A stretch of DNA of 64,000 bases from Plantago major (lineage: Eukaryota; Streptophyta; Magnoliopsida; Lamiales; Plantaginaceae). The translations under genes and the position numbers were made by a program. Location of the stretch: the NCBI GenBank assembly GCA_026545765.1, contig CM048840.1:29826765-29890764 (forward strand), in the 5' to 3' direction. Below, piece after piece: positions 19,295-30,347 of the stretch. The notes beneath the pieces are model-generated. The model did not search any database, was not told where the DNA came from, and saw only the letters and a list, made by a program, of their open reading frames with translations. Each line of letters opens with the position of its first letter. Within the stretch, counting starts at the first letter, position 1.

Positions 19295-20198
19295 TCACCT
19301 CCCTTGACGACCTAACGAGCCAGCTTGCGTGCCAGAAGGACCTGCGGTCTCTTTTTCAAGAGACTCTTGTGCATCTGACCCCATTCTCTCTTGGGCCTCC
19401 TGCGCCAACCTTCTTTCCCTTCGGGCCCTTAATTCCTTCAGGAAAGAAGGACACTGCTCCATCAGGTCCAGATCAGAAGAGAAACCCTTGACAGGATCGA
19501 GTAGAGTCAGCCAGTCCCGGTTATGCTCCTCATGGTCTTCCAACGGAACGAAAACACTGGACATCAACACCCGTGGCACAAAGGAGGGAAGGTACGGACC
19601 GCCATGATTGTACTTCTTGTCCTCGGTCTCGTCGCAGACAAGCTCTACAAACTCACATTGAAGTAAATCCTCATCCGAGACACCTTCCGGAGCAAAGTCC
19701 GAGCCATTTGCCTCTTTGAAAGCGAATGCCTTCACCTCAAGTCAAGGTCGCCGATCTGCCCCTATGCCGAGCTGCCTAATAGCCGATCAAAGCCATCCTG
19801 CCGAGCCTCGTCATACTTGGACTCAAGAATGAACTTGCAAGCGTCACCAAGAAGTCTTGGGCGACTTACCAGTCGACCTTCAACATCTCCTTCAGCATCA
19901 TATCCTTGAAAGTCCGGGAGACGCTGACATACTCATCCACACCCTCCTGATGAGCTTTGAGGTCCTTTTCCAGCGACAGGATGTCACTCTTCAGTTTTGC
20001 AGCCTCCGCTTCGGACTCCTTCTTCGCTGCAAGGGCCTTCTTCAGCCTATCAGACAAGGAATTCACCTTGGATGTTTCTACCGCCCGAGCAGCCTCAGCC
20101 TTAGCCAGATCCTCTTCCATCGTGGCCCTCTGACCCGCCACCATGGAACATGCCCGAATAGCGGCCGTAAGCTACGATACACGATAAAACGAATTTAG
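19295..20198 (-). pseudogene. C-terminal part of the Tat antisense ORF
   Basis: Two minus-strand frames, 19866-20144 and 19295-19735. The first is a strong coiled coil (EEDLAKAEAARAVETSKV, SDRLKKALAAKKESEAEAAK), a feature usual at the end of PF04195-like proteins; the second is acidic, with a polar end (LRARRERRLAQEAQERM). A stretch that does not read as protein separates them and may be an intron. The N-terminal part of such a protein is at 5471-7468, on the far side of a Sirevirus LTR. Confidence 0.65.
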
Positions 20199-21153
20199 TG
20201 TTAGGAATATCTATTTAGAATATGATCAGCAACCTAATTACTTATCTTAGCTCAGAAAGGTGGTTATTACTCTTGGTTCACTTGAACATTGTAAAAGAGG
20301 AAACTCACTAAGGATGATAGTCTAGAAAATCTTTTATAGGATGTTAGGTCTCTGAATGTAGTTTTTATTCCTCTAAAGAAGACCAAGAAGAAGGCATCCA
20401 GCAGGAAAAGTTCAACGGATTTGAAGATTTGAAGACTGCACAAGATTGCTGAAGACAAGGGTTTTCAGATACCTTTGACCAGATATCTTGAAGACACAAG
20501 CGTTTTTAAATAAACAGTATTGCAAAAGATATCTGAGAAATAAAAGGTTTCTGAAACGAGGAAAGTGCCCACATATATCTACACTAAGATACCTTGGACA
20601 TAAACTATGTTTCTGAAAATAAATATATTATAACAAGTTGTTTCAACAAGTGGTATCTGGAGTTGTGATAATCTCTGGAAAAGGACGTGCAAAGCATCAG
20701 AGAACTCTGATAGTATAAGATCTCAGATACAATGCATAGTTCCGTTGGCACTACAGGACAAAGTATAGTACAATGCATTGAATGCGCGGACAGAAATGTC
20801 TGAACAAAAACGGTAGCTTCTGAAGAAGAAGACAAACGTACTACAGTACTACACTCATATATCAATAGTTTGAATTTGATTTTAGCCTAATGGATACTAT
20901 TCAAACGGCACTCAAATTCATCTATAAATATCAATACTTAGACTGCTTGAGAACACACCTTAGAACATCGAACACACCTTGAACTAGCATTGAATACTTT
21001 CACACAAGCTCTCTCAAGCACACTACTTACCTTCAACCTTTCTGTTGCGACCAAAGCTCTTGATTCTAAGTAGCACAAAAGTTCTAAGTGTCCTGATCCT
21101 TAACAAGCATTGCCATTTGTGAAAGAGTTGAATGAAGATTCGATATCTGAGAT
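20199..21153 (+). repeat. S2: first 955 bp of an S-family LTR
   Basis: Opens TGTTAGGAATATC and follows the S1 LTR closely (about 96% by eye), including a TATAAATA box at 20933-20940. TTTAG precedes it. It meets an opposite-facing LTR piece at 21154. Confidence 0.9.
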
Positions 21154-21380
21154 TGTTGGTCCAGATAATGACAAAGTAAAAGACTGGGGGGGGGGGTGAA
21201 TAGTCTTTTAAAACTTTTGTCGATAAACACGGTTTCTCAATCTGATACTTATTTTCAGAGAGCGGAAGACTTTACTTGTGATAAGTGCACATGCTCAACA
21301 AGATAGGTGTAAATACTTTGCAAGGTAAATAAAGCAAGTAATAATATGCAGAAAGTAAATAACACAAGTCTTTTTGTAGT
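21154..21380 (-). repeat. S3: last part of an S-family LTR, reversed
   Basis: TGTTGGTCCAGATAA is the complement of the S-family LTR end, and the C-tract hairpin appears as a G-run. It runs about 225 bp until it meets the C1 LTR piece. With 27115-29580 it forms the remains of a minus-strand S element that C1 entered. Confidence 0.85.
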
Positions 21381-21463
21381 TCACAAACAACAACAACAAA
21401 CACAAACATTGAACTGAATCATGAAAGATAAGTTTATCTAATCAAGTGCAACTTGCACTTTCA
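21378..21463 (-). repeat. C1 3' LTR remnant
   Basis: The last 86 bp match 27029-27114, ending GCAACTTGCACTTTCA on the plus strand, and are followed by a pyrimidine tract that is the reverse of a polypurine tract. Confidence 0.8.
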
Positions 21464-23699
21464 ATCTCCCCCTTAATCTTAGTCTTTCATCAAGCAATAT
21501 CATTCCTTTGGGCTCATTGATTCCTTTTGATCCATTAAGCATGTTTAAGCCCAACTTGATATATCCTACAAAATATTCATAGAAAAACAACTTCAAACAT
21601 TGAACTGGTTATGTTACGAAGAAAGGTTGAATTACTAAACAAAGTGCAATAAATCGCACTTTCAATCTCCCCCTTAATTCTGACCTTTCTTCACACAACC
21701 TAAAACCAGTTTGTTAGTCAAATCGAACAAGTAGGATTTAAACATGTCAAGAGGAATCCTTTGTTGGGAACTGAAAGATAAAGTGCAGCTGATGGACAAT
21801 GTTGAGTCAACAAAGAACTCAACATTGCTGTAAATATGCACTTTCAAACTCCCTCTTATTTCTTTGTCTACTCATCTCCTTTGAACTCATCATGGGCATC
21901 ATATCATACTTCTTTTTACAAATCCTGCACTCAGTAGTTAGTGAATAAAGACAAACTTCCGTAGAATCGCAGTATAAGTGCAAGAATAAAGTCGCAATGT
22001 TGACACAACATTGCAGTCAACACTGCACTATTCAATCTCCCCCTTTGTCTTTCTTCACAAAAACACACCTGAACAAACTTGTTAGAAACAAACAAATATA
22101 ACAGGCATGAAACTACAGAACTCCCCCTCAACATTAGACGAGAGCAATATAACAAAATAAAGTATGTTAGCTTTTTGTTCAATCTCTTCTCTTCTCCCCC
22201 TTTTTTGAGAAGAAAGATATCTCTCAGATTATTCAACCAAGTTCACAGAAGGAGACAAGAAGACATGCAATGAGTGCAATACTGAGTTGTGGACTATATG
22301 ACCTGCAATAAGAGCTGTGCAATGTTGGAGAATGATGTTGAAAACATTGAGTTCAACATTGGCAGCCAAGGTGATAGCAAAAGCAGGAAAAGAGTTTGGA
22401 TCGGCTGGAGGGCAGTAATCAGGAATAGAGGTTGGATTAGCTGGAGAGCAGTGTTAGGATAAGAGTGGATGGTCATGATGGGTGTTGTTGGGTTTGCCTT
22501 AAAAGATCCTGCAAATATATATCAATGCTACAGAAACTGTGCATAACTGTTAATAAAAGATTAAAGTTGCAAGTAAAAGCTTATCCGTCAAGTCATAGTA
22601 ATCGACAAATGAGATAAACCCTAGGGAGGTTGACCAAAAATCTTGATCTTAAATAATGACTTGAAATGCAAGAATAGGAAAGCAAAAACCCCAAACCCCA
22701 ATGAAACACCTTAGACCTGAAACACCTCAGACCTACTCCCCCTCAAACCCAAAAACACACAGAAAGGTCAGATAGAGACGCACATATAAAAAAGAGCAAA
22801 TAGAACTTCAAGCACAGTCAATGTTGACCTAAATGTTGACTCAACATCGATGACAACATCGGGAAATCAGACCACTCTTAATGTAAGTCAGCCAGGAAAC
22901 CAAGTCTCAAGATGTGCAGATTTGATTAACACCACTGATGCTGCATGCAAAGACAGAAAGAGAAGGGAATACCAGAGAAACACACTCAACAATGCCTCAA
23001 AAATTAAATTGAACAATTAGCATAAGTTTGAGTGGGGGTGACCATGAGACCGTGAACCATGTCAAATAATTGGAACACGTATGAATCCGCTCCAAAGCCG
23101 AGGCCTATGCGAAGTTAGGCAAACACACGTCTCATGGCATAAAATCACTCATTTGACCACATTGGGTAATTTGGTGCTCAGAAAGTGAACCAGCAGCATT
23201 ACGAGAATCGGCACTTTTGTGCGTGTGGGTTTCCAGTACAGGCCATCAACCCTCACGACATATGACACATTGGCCACGTCGATATCTGGATAGTATTTCA
23301 AACCTGCCCAACACGATCCTCGATGGAAACACTTCGAGCCCTTTTTTATCATAATTCATTAGATTTATTAAGCATAAAGGACAGGAGGCAACATCAAGTG
23401 CGAGTCAAGGTACGAGTAAAAATATCCAAAAAACAGCAATAGTGGGTTTTACAAAAAGCAAACACACAGGAGACTCGATCCCTTTCAACCTTGGTTTCAA
23501 ATAGCCTTTCAAACCCTAAGCATAACCACTGTAAGCTACATAGTAGGAACAGCCATAGACCAGTACAGAAGCACAGAAAGCACATAGACACACACACACA
23601 AAAAAAATAAAAAAATCAAAAGGCAACAAAAAACACATCACTTTTCTGCAGCCAGTGTTGACTGTGATGTTGAGTCAACACTGGTTTCAACATCGAAGA
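21464..23699 (-). other. C1 3' untranslated region with repeated purine tracts
   Basis: No gene. The complement of a polypurine tract (CTCCCCCTT and close forms) recurs near 21466, 21666, 21848, 22037, 22122 and 22193, often after a CACTTTCAA word, and Sireviruses are known for multiple polypurine tracts. TGTTGASTCAACA palindromes stand at 21800-21812, 22834-22846 and 23668-23680. A module shared with Athila elements lies at 23211-23316. Confidence 0.7.
23211..23316 (-). other. Module shared with Athila 3' regions (C1 copy)
   Basis: Plus-strand words GCACTTTTGTGCGTGT, GCCATCAACCCTCACG and AACACGA occur in the same order and spacing at 30910-31018 and 37059-37167 (and reversed at 46306-46405). 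On the minus strand one frame reads VRVDGLYWKPTRTKV here. GCAC-TTTT-GTGC can form a small hairpin. Function unknown. Confidence 0.7.
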
Positions 23700-24500
23700 T
23701 CACAAAGAGCACAAATAAAGAGATCTCCTAAGACTGAAGAATCTCTCACAATCTAAAGGCTTGGTAAAAATATCTGCAAGTTGATTGGTTGTATCTAAGT
23801 GTTGTATGACTATTACTTGCAGATTGACCATATCCTTAAGAAAATTATGCCTAATGTCTATGTGTTTCGTGCGTGAGTGCAAAACAGGCTTCTTAAAATT
23901 ATTTATGGCACTAAGGTCATCACATAACATCAACAAGGTATCACATTGTCGACCAAAGTCATGCAGCATATTTTTCACCCATATCAATTGAGTAACACAA
24001 CTCCCAGATGTTACATGTTCAGATTCAACATATGAGAGTGACACATTGTTCTGTTTCTTGCAATACCATGACATTAAATTAGAATCAAGATAAAAGCAAC
24101 CTCCACTAGTGTATTTTCTATCATCTGGATCACCAGCCCAATCAGAATCACTAAATCCCACTAGATTAGTGTTTGTATCACATGCATACCATAATCTAAG
24201 ATTAACAGTTCTCGATATATATATATATATGAAAAATCTTTTAAGAACAATCAGGTGTGGGATTTTAGGGTTAGACTGATACCTGGCACAAACACACACA
24301 TAAAACATGATGTCAGGTATGCTGGATGATAGATAAAGAAGGCTGTGAGTCATTGTTCTGTACAATATTGGGTCAACATCATCTCCAACATCGATTCTGC
24401 TGAGCATAAGACCATTAGCCATAAGAGTGCTAGGTTCGCCTATCATGCTCATCTCATGGGTACCGTCAGATGGAATTTCTGCCTGTGATGTTGAGCTCAA
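23700..24500 (-). pseudogene. C1 RT end and RNase H
   Basis: 266 residues with YRTMTHSLLYLSSSIPDI, DSDWAGDPDDRKYTSGG, SYVESEHV and KHIDIRHNFLKD..ADIFTKPL, the usual landmarks of Copia RNase H, including the D of DSDWAG and E of the ESE motif. It would degrade RNA in RNA-DNA hybrids during reverse transcription. Fossil. Confidence 0.85.
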
Positions 24501-24684
24501 TGTTGTGTCATCATTGTCGGCAAGATTGACAATTTATCCTTGTACACCACCGGAGTTCTTGGTTTAGACACCTTTTCGTTCGATGACGCTTTCTCGGGAG
24601 TAGTGTCGTAACTTTGCTCAATACCGCAATAACTGCTTATTCTTGGAGTACAGGTTTTCCGGACAGAGACATCAAGAGACAGCT

Positions 24685-25968
24685 TCAAAATGATAATGTT
24701 GATGTCAATGTTGACTCAACATTGTTTTCATTCATCAGTTTCAGCTCTTCCCAGTGATAATCTGTAGATAGATCAACTGAACCATGTAGACACAAAACAT
24801 TAGTAGAAACTGATTCCTTAGGGTTAGTCCAGAAAAGTGTTTCACAGTTTTGAGAATCATCATAGTCGAAAAAGACTTCTTTTGTCAATGTTGGACCAAC
24901 ATTGTTCAGAACAACAGATAGGGCTTTGGCATGAACTTCTGGATCATCATCTTCCTGTTCGTTATCTGAAACATCACTGAGACAAGCAAGCATAGTCGTT
25001 TTCTCCTTTCGAAGAGTGTTAGCACATTCATTCTGATAATGCCCCCATCCTTGACATTCAAAACATCTAACTTTCCTAAGTTTACTAAGACTAGGGCTAG
25101 AGTTAGACACACCAGTTTTCTTTTTGAAATTTCTAGTTCCTTTTGAGTTGCTCGAAGAGCCTCTATTAGAATTCTTCCTGAATCTAAGTTTCTCAATTTT
25201 CCTAACCAATTCATTGTAGGCTTCTTCAGTCATGTCATCAGAATCATCACTACTGCTTTCAAGCTCAGTAACTTTAGCTTTAGATTTAGAGTGAAGGGAC
25301 ATACTAAGGATTTTCGTACCTTTTCTTTCGTTATCAATTATCTCAAAAATTTTCAAATTGTTCATCAGGGTATGAAAATCCATAGTAACCAGATTGTGAG
25401 TGTCTTCCAAAATAGTAACTTTAGTGTCAAATTTTGAAGAGAGAGAACGAATGGCTTTAGAAATCAGTTGCTTGTTGGAAATAGCATCACCAAGAAGTTG
25501 AACATCATTAGACAAAGTCAAAAGCTTTTCAAAATAAGAATCAATGGTTTCAGCTTCTTCCATTCTTAGATTTTCAAATTTTGACCAAAGCATTCGAAGT
25601 TTAGTTTGTTTGACACTATTATCACCTTCACAATGATTCTGAAGTAAGTCCCAAGCTTGTTTAGCAGTAGTGCAATTTTGAATGATTTTAAACATATGAG
25701 CATCAACATGTCCAAAAATGGCATTTAAAGCTTTTTCATTGTAAGAGCTTAAAAGAAAGTCACCTGCAGTGAAGCGTTCTTCAGGTATGGGAACAATATC
25801 TCCATCAGCATCAGGTCCTTCAGTAGGCCAGACAAATCCTTCAAGAACAGATCTCTAAGCTCGACTTTCAATGGACTTGATGTATGTCCTCATCCTGATT
25901 TTCCAGTAGTGGTAGTTCGATCCATCAAGCATAGGTGGCGTGTAGACACTTGAGTTTGCAACATCCAT
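24685..25968 (-). pseudogene. C1 gag
   Basis: The minus-strand ATG at 25968 opens a gag with the usual early YHYWKIRM words; the main frame (24685-25695) has AWDLLQNHCEG, LRMLWSKFENLRMEE, LISKAIRSLSSKFD and a zinc knuckle CFECQGWGHYQNEC at 25024-25065 (CX2CX4HX4C). Gag forms the virus-like particle and binds RNA. A palindrome TGTTGACTCAACA lies at 24709-24721 in its 3' end. Broken. Confidence 0.85.
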
Positions 25969-26009
25969 TGTAGTAGTACCAAATCCAGACACCAGTAGTT
26001 AGGTGGTTG

Positions 26010-26021
26010 GCTCTGATGCCA
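26010..26021 (-). promoter_or_regulatory. Primer binding site of C1
   Basis: TGGCATCAGAGC on the minus strand, two bases from the LTR end. It differs by one base from the initiator-Met form TGGTATCAGAGC seen in S5. Confidence 0.8.
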
Positions 26022-26023
26022 CT

Positions 26024-27114
26024 TGTTAGAATGTAGGATCCCGGATTGGTACTTGGAACAAGATCAACAGACAATGTTGCCAACAATGTTGTTCAACAAT
26101 GTCTTCAACACAGTAAACAAAACGCAGCGGATGAATATGAATGAAACTTCTATTACCAAGCCAACATATATAAAAATGTTGGCCGCGCCTTTAGGAAAAA
26201 TATCTACTGACAGGAAAAGTAGATCTAATCAACTAGGTTTAATACAATCACAGATGATTGATTAAACAACCAAAACTAGCCCTAGAAGAACTAACAGTAA
26301 AAGCTATTCTAGGTCGATGTTTGAAAGAGTTATTCCAACAATGAATACTCTTAGACAAACTCTAAAGCTAGCAGAAAACAAGAAGCTTAAACTCTTTAAT
26401 AAAATCTTGATTAATCATCAAAAAGGCTTCACCATTGCTCGGCTGAATCCTTGTATATATACTCGAGATATCGATAGCTCCCATCCAAGTCGAAAGGCAA
26501 TAGGATCTCAGCAAAGGCAATTTTCTTTGTCTTGTTTTCTTCAATATTCAGCTAGAAGGAAATTCCCATATTAGTGTCTTCAACAATATATTTCCTTCTT
26601 GCTTTCTTCAACAATATTCTTGAAAGATTCTCTCTTTAATCTTGTATTCTTCTTGCAACTATGTTCTTCATGTACATATGTGATGATCCGGGATCTCAGC
26701 AGGAAGAAACTAACGTTGTTTCTCTGTATCTGGCTGGCTGGAAAATCTTTCCAAGATTATCTCTAGAGAATCTTTTATTTCCTTCTTTTCTTTCAAGGTG
26801 CTCATAACTTGTCAAACTCTTTCCTTCTTTTTAGATTGCATTCCTTGTGTCCAAAGCAACTCAAACTCTTTCCTTATTCCTACAGAAATTCGAATTGATT
26901 GCTTCCAGTCCAAGTCATCAGTCCAATTGGCCTGCTTGTTTCTATGTTGTCTACTGTTGTCCGTAATGTTGTTCCAACATTGTATCGGCACTATTTCGCA
27001 ATGTTGCACAATATTGAAATCCTGCAGTTCACAAACAACAACAACAACAAACACAAACATTGAACTGAATCATGAAAGATAAGATTATCTAATCAAGTGC
27101 AACTTGCACTTTCA
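26024..27114 (-). repeat. C1 5' LTR (1091 bp)
   Basis: Plus strand TGTTAGAATG to GCACTTTCA, bounded on the left by the primer site and on the right by S-family integrase sequence. The next five bases are CAGAC. Confidence 0.85.
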
Positions 27115-27597
27115 CAGACCATACTTCTTTCCTGCATAACTAGTTACAGAGGATTCAAAAAGATCCATATGTAACATTTGCAGTGGCCTTTCACTGGAAT
27201 GTCTAGTTTTAGACTTGAAAGATGTTTTGGATTGTTTTCCCATATGGCAAGCTGAGCATATACCATTTTTTCTATATGCCATTTTGGGTAAACCAACCAC
27301 CAACTCTTTCTTGGCTAGCTTGTTTAGAGTTTTGAAATTCAAGTGACTCATTCTTTTATGCCATAGCCAATTTTCTTAAGTGTGGCCAGATTGACTCACT
27401 ATGAGACATTCTTCAGTTGTGGCGGATGCCCAATCAACAACATAAAGATTTCCTTTACGCCTTGCAACCAAGACTGTCTGCTTTGACTCATTGTCAATCA
27501 CTTTGCATAGTTTTGACTTGATCTTGACAGTGTACCCTTTGTCTACTAGTTGACTCATGCTTAGGAGATTATATTTCAATCCCATTACATGTATCTG
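27115..27597 (-). pseudogene. S3 gag-pre-integrase and integrase start
   Basis: Minus-strand words YNLLSMSQLVDKGY, ARRKGNLYVVDWASATTEE, MSHLNFKTLNKLAKKELV, CSACHMGKQSKTSFKS and LLQ/LHMDLFESS match S5 at 54600-55070. It contains the integrase zinc-binding part and the first catalytic Asp (MDLF). Confidence 0.8.
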
Positions 27598-29007
27598 AAG
27601 GTGGCGTAATCCTTCAACTAATCCACTTCGGCCTTTCTCAGACCTAGAATCCACTAAGACAGATAAATGAGGTAACCTTACAAGTATCTTCTCTTGATTC
27701 CTAAATACACTAGGTTCCCAACCATGTGTTCCCCCTGAGTTATTCCCCGGCTTTCACAGTCAAGTACTTCCTGTACTCAGAAACCTTCTGAGCTATTCCT
27801 TAGTTTCCCAAACTAAGTACTTCCTATGCTCAGTAACCTTGGAGTTATTCCTTAGTTTCCCAAACTAAGTACTTCCTGTACTCCACGCCGATTAAGGTGT
27901 TGGTTAAGGTAGTTTGTCAGGTGAGCTTCTTTAATAACTTGTTCAGTTATGCAGATAGCACTATGAATCAAGTATACTTAATACACTTTGCAATGTATGG
28001 TATCTTGTTCTTTACTGACCCAAGTCTATGATAAGTGTTCAAGAGAATGAACCTCAGATATGAAATCTTAATTCAACTCTTTCACAAATAACAATGCTTG
28101 TTAAGGATCAGGACACTTAGAACTTTTGTGCTACTTAGAATCAAGAGCTTTGATCGCAACAGAAAGCTTGAAGGTAAGTAGTGTGCTTGAGAGAACTTGT
28201 GAGAGTAATCAAAGTAAGTTCAGTGTTCTGAGGTGTAAGTTCTGTGTATATTCTCAAGCAGTCTAAGTGTTGATATTTATAGATGAATTTGAGTGCCGTT
28301 TGAATAGTATCCGTTAGGCGTAAATCAAATTCAAACTATTGATATCTGAGTATAGTACTGTAGTACGTTTGTCTTCTTCTTCAGAAGCTACCGTTTTTGT
28401 TCAAACATCTCTGTTCCCGCATTTAATGCATTGTACTATACTTTGTCCTGTAGTGCCAACGGAACTTTGCATGGTATAAGAGATCTTTATATTATCAGAT
28501 TTCTCTGATGCTGTGCACGTCCTTTTCAAGAGATTATCACAACTCCAGATATCACTTGTTGAAACAACTTGTTATAATATATTTCTTTTCAGAAACATAG
28601 TTTATGTCCAAGGTATCTGAGTGTAGATATCTGTGGGCACTTTCCTCGTCTCAGAAACCTTTTATTTCTTAGATAGCTTTTTGCAACACTGTTTATTTCA
28701 AAACGCTTATGTCTTTAAGATATCTGGTCATAGGTATCTGAAAACCTTTGTCTTCAGCAATCTTGTGCAGTCTTCAAATCTTCAAATCCGTTGAACTTTT
28801 CCTGCTGGATGCCTTCTTCTTGGTCTTCTTTTTAGAAATAAAAATTACATTCAGAGACCTAACATCCTATACAAGATTAGCTAGACTATCATACTTAGTG
28901 AGTTTCCTCTTTTACAGTATTCAAGTGAACCAAGAGTACTAACCACCTTTCTGAGCTAAGATAAGTTATTAGGTTGCTGATCAAAATCTAAACAGATATT
29001 CCTAACA
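27598..29007 (-). repeat. S3 LTR, 1410 bp
   Basis: Reverse of the S1 LTR; its TGTTAGGAATATC start is read from 29007 leftward. TATA box at 28274-28281 (reversed). Confidence 0.85.
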
Positions 29008-29580
29008 GTGTTGGTTAAGGTAGTTTGTCAGGTGAGCTTCTTTATTAACTTGTTCAGTTATGCAGATAGCTCTTAGAATCAAGTATACTTAATACACTTT
29101 GCAATGTATGGTATCTTGTTCTTCACTGACCCAAGTCTATGATAAATGTTCACGAGAATGAATCTCATATATCAAATCTTAATTCAACTCTTTCACAAAT
29201 AGCAATGCTTGTTAAGGATCAGGACACTTAGAACTTTTGTGCTACTTAGAATCAAGAGCTTTGGTCGCAACAGAAAGCTTGAAGGTAAGTAGTGTGCTTG
29301 AGAGAGCTTGTGTGAGAGTATTCAATGTTCTTGGTGTAAGTTCTGTGTGTATTCTCAAGTAGTCTATGTGTTGATATTTATAGATGAATTTGAGTGCCGT
29401 TTGAATAGTATCCGTTAGGCTTAAATCAAATTCAACTATTGATATCTGAGTATAGTATTGTAGTACGTTTGTCTTACTCTTCAGAAGCTACCGTATTTGT
29501 TCAGACATTTCTGTCCGCGCATTTAATGCATTGTACTATACTTTGTCCTGTAGTGCCAACTGAACTATGCATTGTATCAG
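29008..29580 (-). repeat. S3 second LTR piece
   Basis: Repeats 27897-28480 at high similarity, beginning GTGTTGGTTAAGG. It directly abuts the start of the first LTR and ends where Athila LTR sequence begins. Confidence 0.8.
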
Positions 29581-30347
29581 GGAATTCGTGGTAATAATCA
29601 TGTGAAACATAGATGTAAAACTCGCATGCAATAACATACAATTCAATCAACGAGAATAAAGAACGAATTGTAAAGAACAAGCAATGGAGAAATCAATACC
29701 AATAATCTTGATGAATAAAATCAATGAATAACCAAACTCCAAAGATGTCTCAATGTCAATGTGTGTATCTGTTTCTATGAAAAAATCAAGTATATGAAGT
29801 TATGGCAAAGGAAGACCTAATTCTAACCTAAAAAGGAGTTTTTCTGCTGAATCTGTGAAGTTTTATCGCAGTGTCTCCCAAATTGCTCTCCTAAAATCTC
29901 GCCGCGGTGAGCTTAAAACCTCTGTAAATTTTTCCACAGACAGAATTTGCCGATGCTTCCAAAACAAAAATTGTAGCTCTTTGAATTATATTTCTGTGGC
30001 CACCGACCTCAAGTCAATCTAACATTATATGAGAGAGTTATGGCAAAAAGGGCTAGACCGCTCCATAAAACTTCACTTTTGCAAGCTTCGCTAAAACGGC
30101 TCTCAAATCTTCGTCCGAACTCCGAATCCACTTCCGTTTTCGCCCAGTTACTCTACATTCAATGATCTAGAACCAAAGTTTTCACTCCGATTTTCACCTT
30201 CAGGACCAAATAACACAAAAAAACCTACAAAATACAAACAAAGTACCAAAGCATAAAAACGTACAAAAACACTATAAAACTAAGGTCAAAGACTCACAAA
30301 AGACCGCTAAAAAGGACCAAATGAGACGTTAGAATATTGTCTCATCA
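29581..30347 (-). repeat. Athila-type LTR a, incomplete
   Basis: Matches the right part of LTR b and ends TTGTCTCATCA; the next bases (CCCCAAACC) are the reverse of the purine tract. Confidence 0.8.

Larger units (their letters stand above)
15099..20198 (+). mobile_element. Tat-type Gypsy element T2, 5' part
   Basis: Parts seen in order: 5' LTR, primer site, an RT-linked RNase H remnant, archaeal-type RNase H, an integrase N-terminal part, an untranslated stretch with repeats, and the C-terminal part of an antisense gene. Gag, protease and most of RT are not seen. A second, archaeal-type RNase H is diagnostic of the Tat lineage. It is broken in several places and cannot be autonomous. The right end meets a Sirevirus LTR at 20199. 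ATAAC precedes the LTR. Confidence 0.85.
21378..27114 (-). mobile_element. Sirevirus-like Copia element C1, shortened
   Basis: Read on the minus strand: full 5' LTR, primer site, gag, the end of RT/RNase H, a long untranslated 3' region and a short remnant of the 3' LTR. Protease, integrase and most of RT are not seen. The gag and the RNase H wording (LLYLSSS..PDI, ADIFTKPLD) are Sirevirus-like. It lies in the integrase region of an S-family element on the same strand. Not autonomous; several breaks. Confidence 0.85.
27115..29580 (-). mobile_element. S3: minus-strand S-family remains
   Basis: From right to left: an incomplete LTR (29008-29580), a nearly complete LTR (27598-29007), then pol (27115-27597), which C1 enters. 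The LTR end at 21154-21380 belongs with it by orientation. It is a heavily rearranged fossil. Confidence 0.8.

Noticed and set aside
5399-20198. T1 and T2 as two unrelated insertions
   Set aside because: Not fully excluded, but the identical ATAAC flanks, the near-identical LTRs and the Sirevirus junctions in the same antisense gene make one rearranged insertion more likely.
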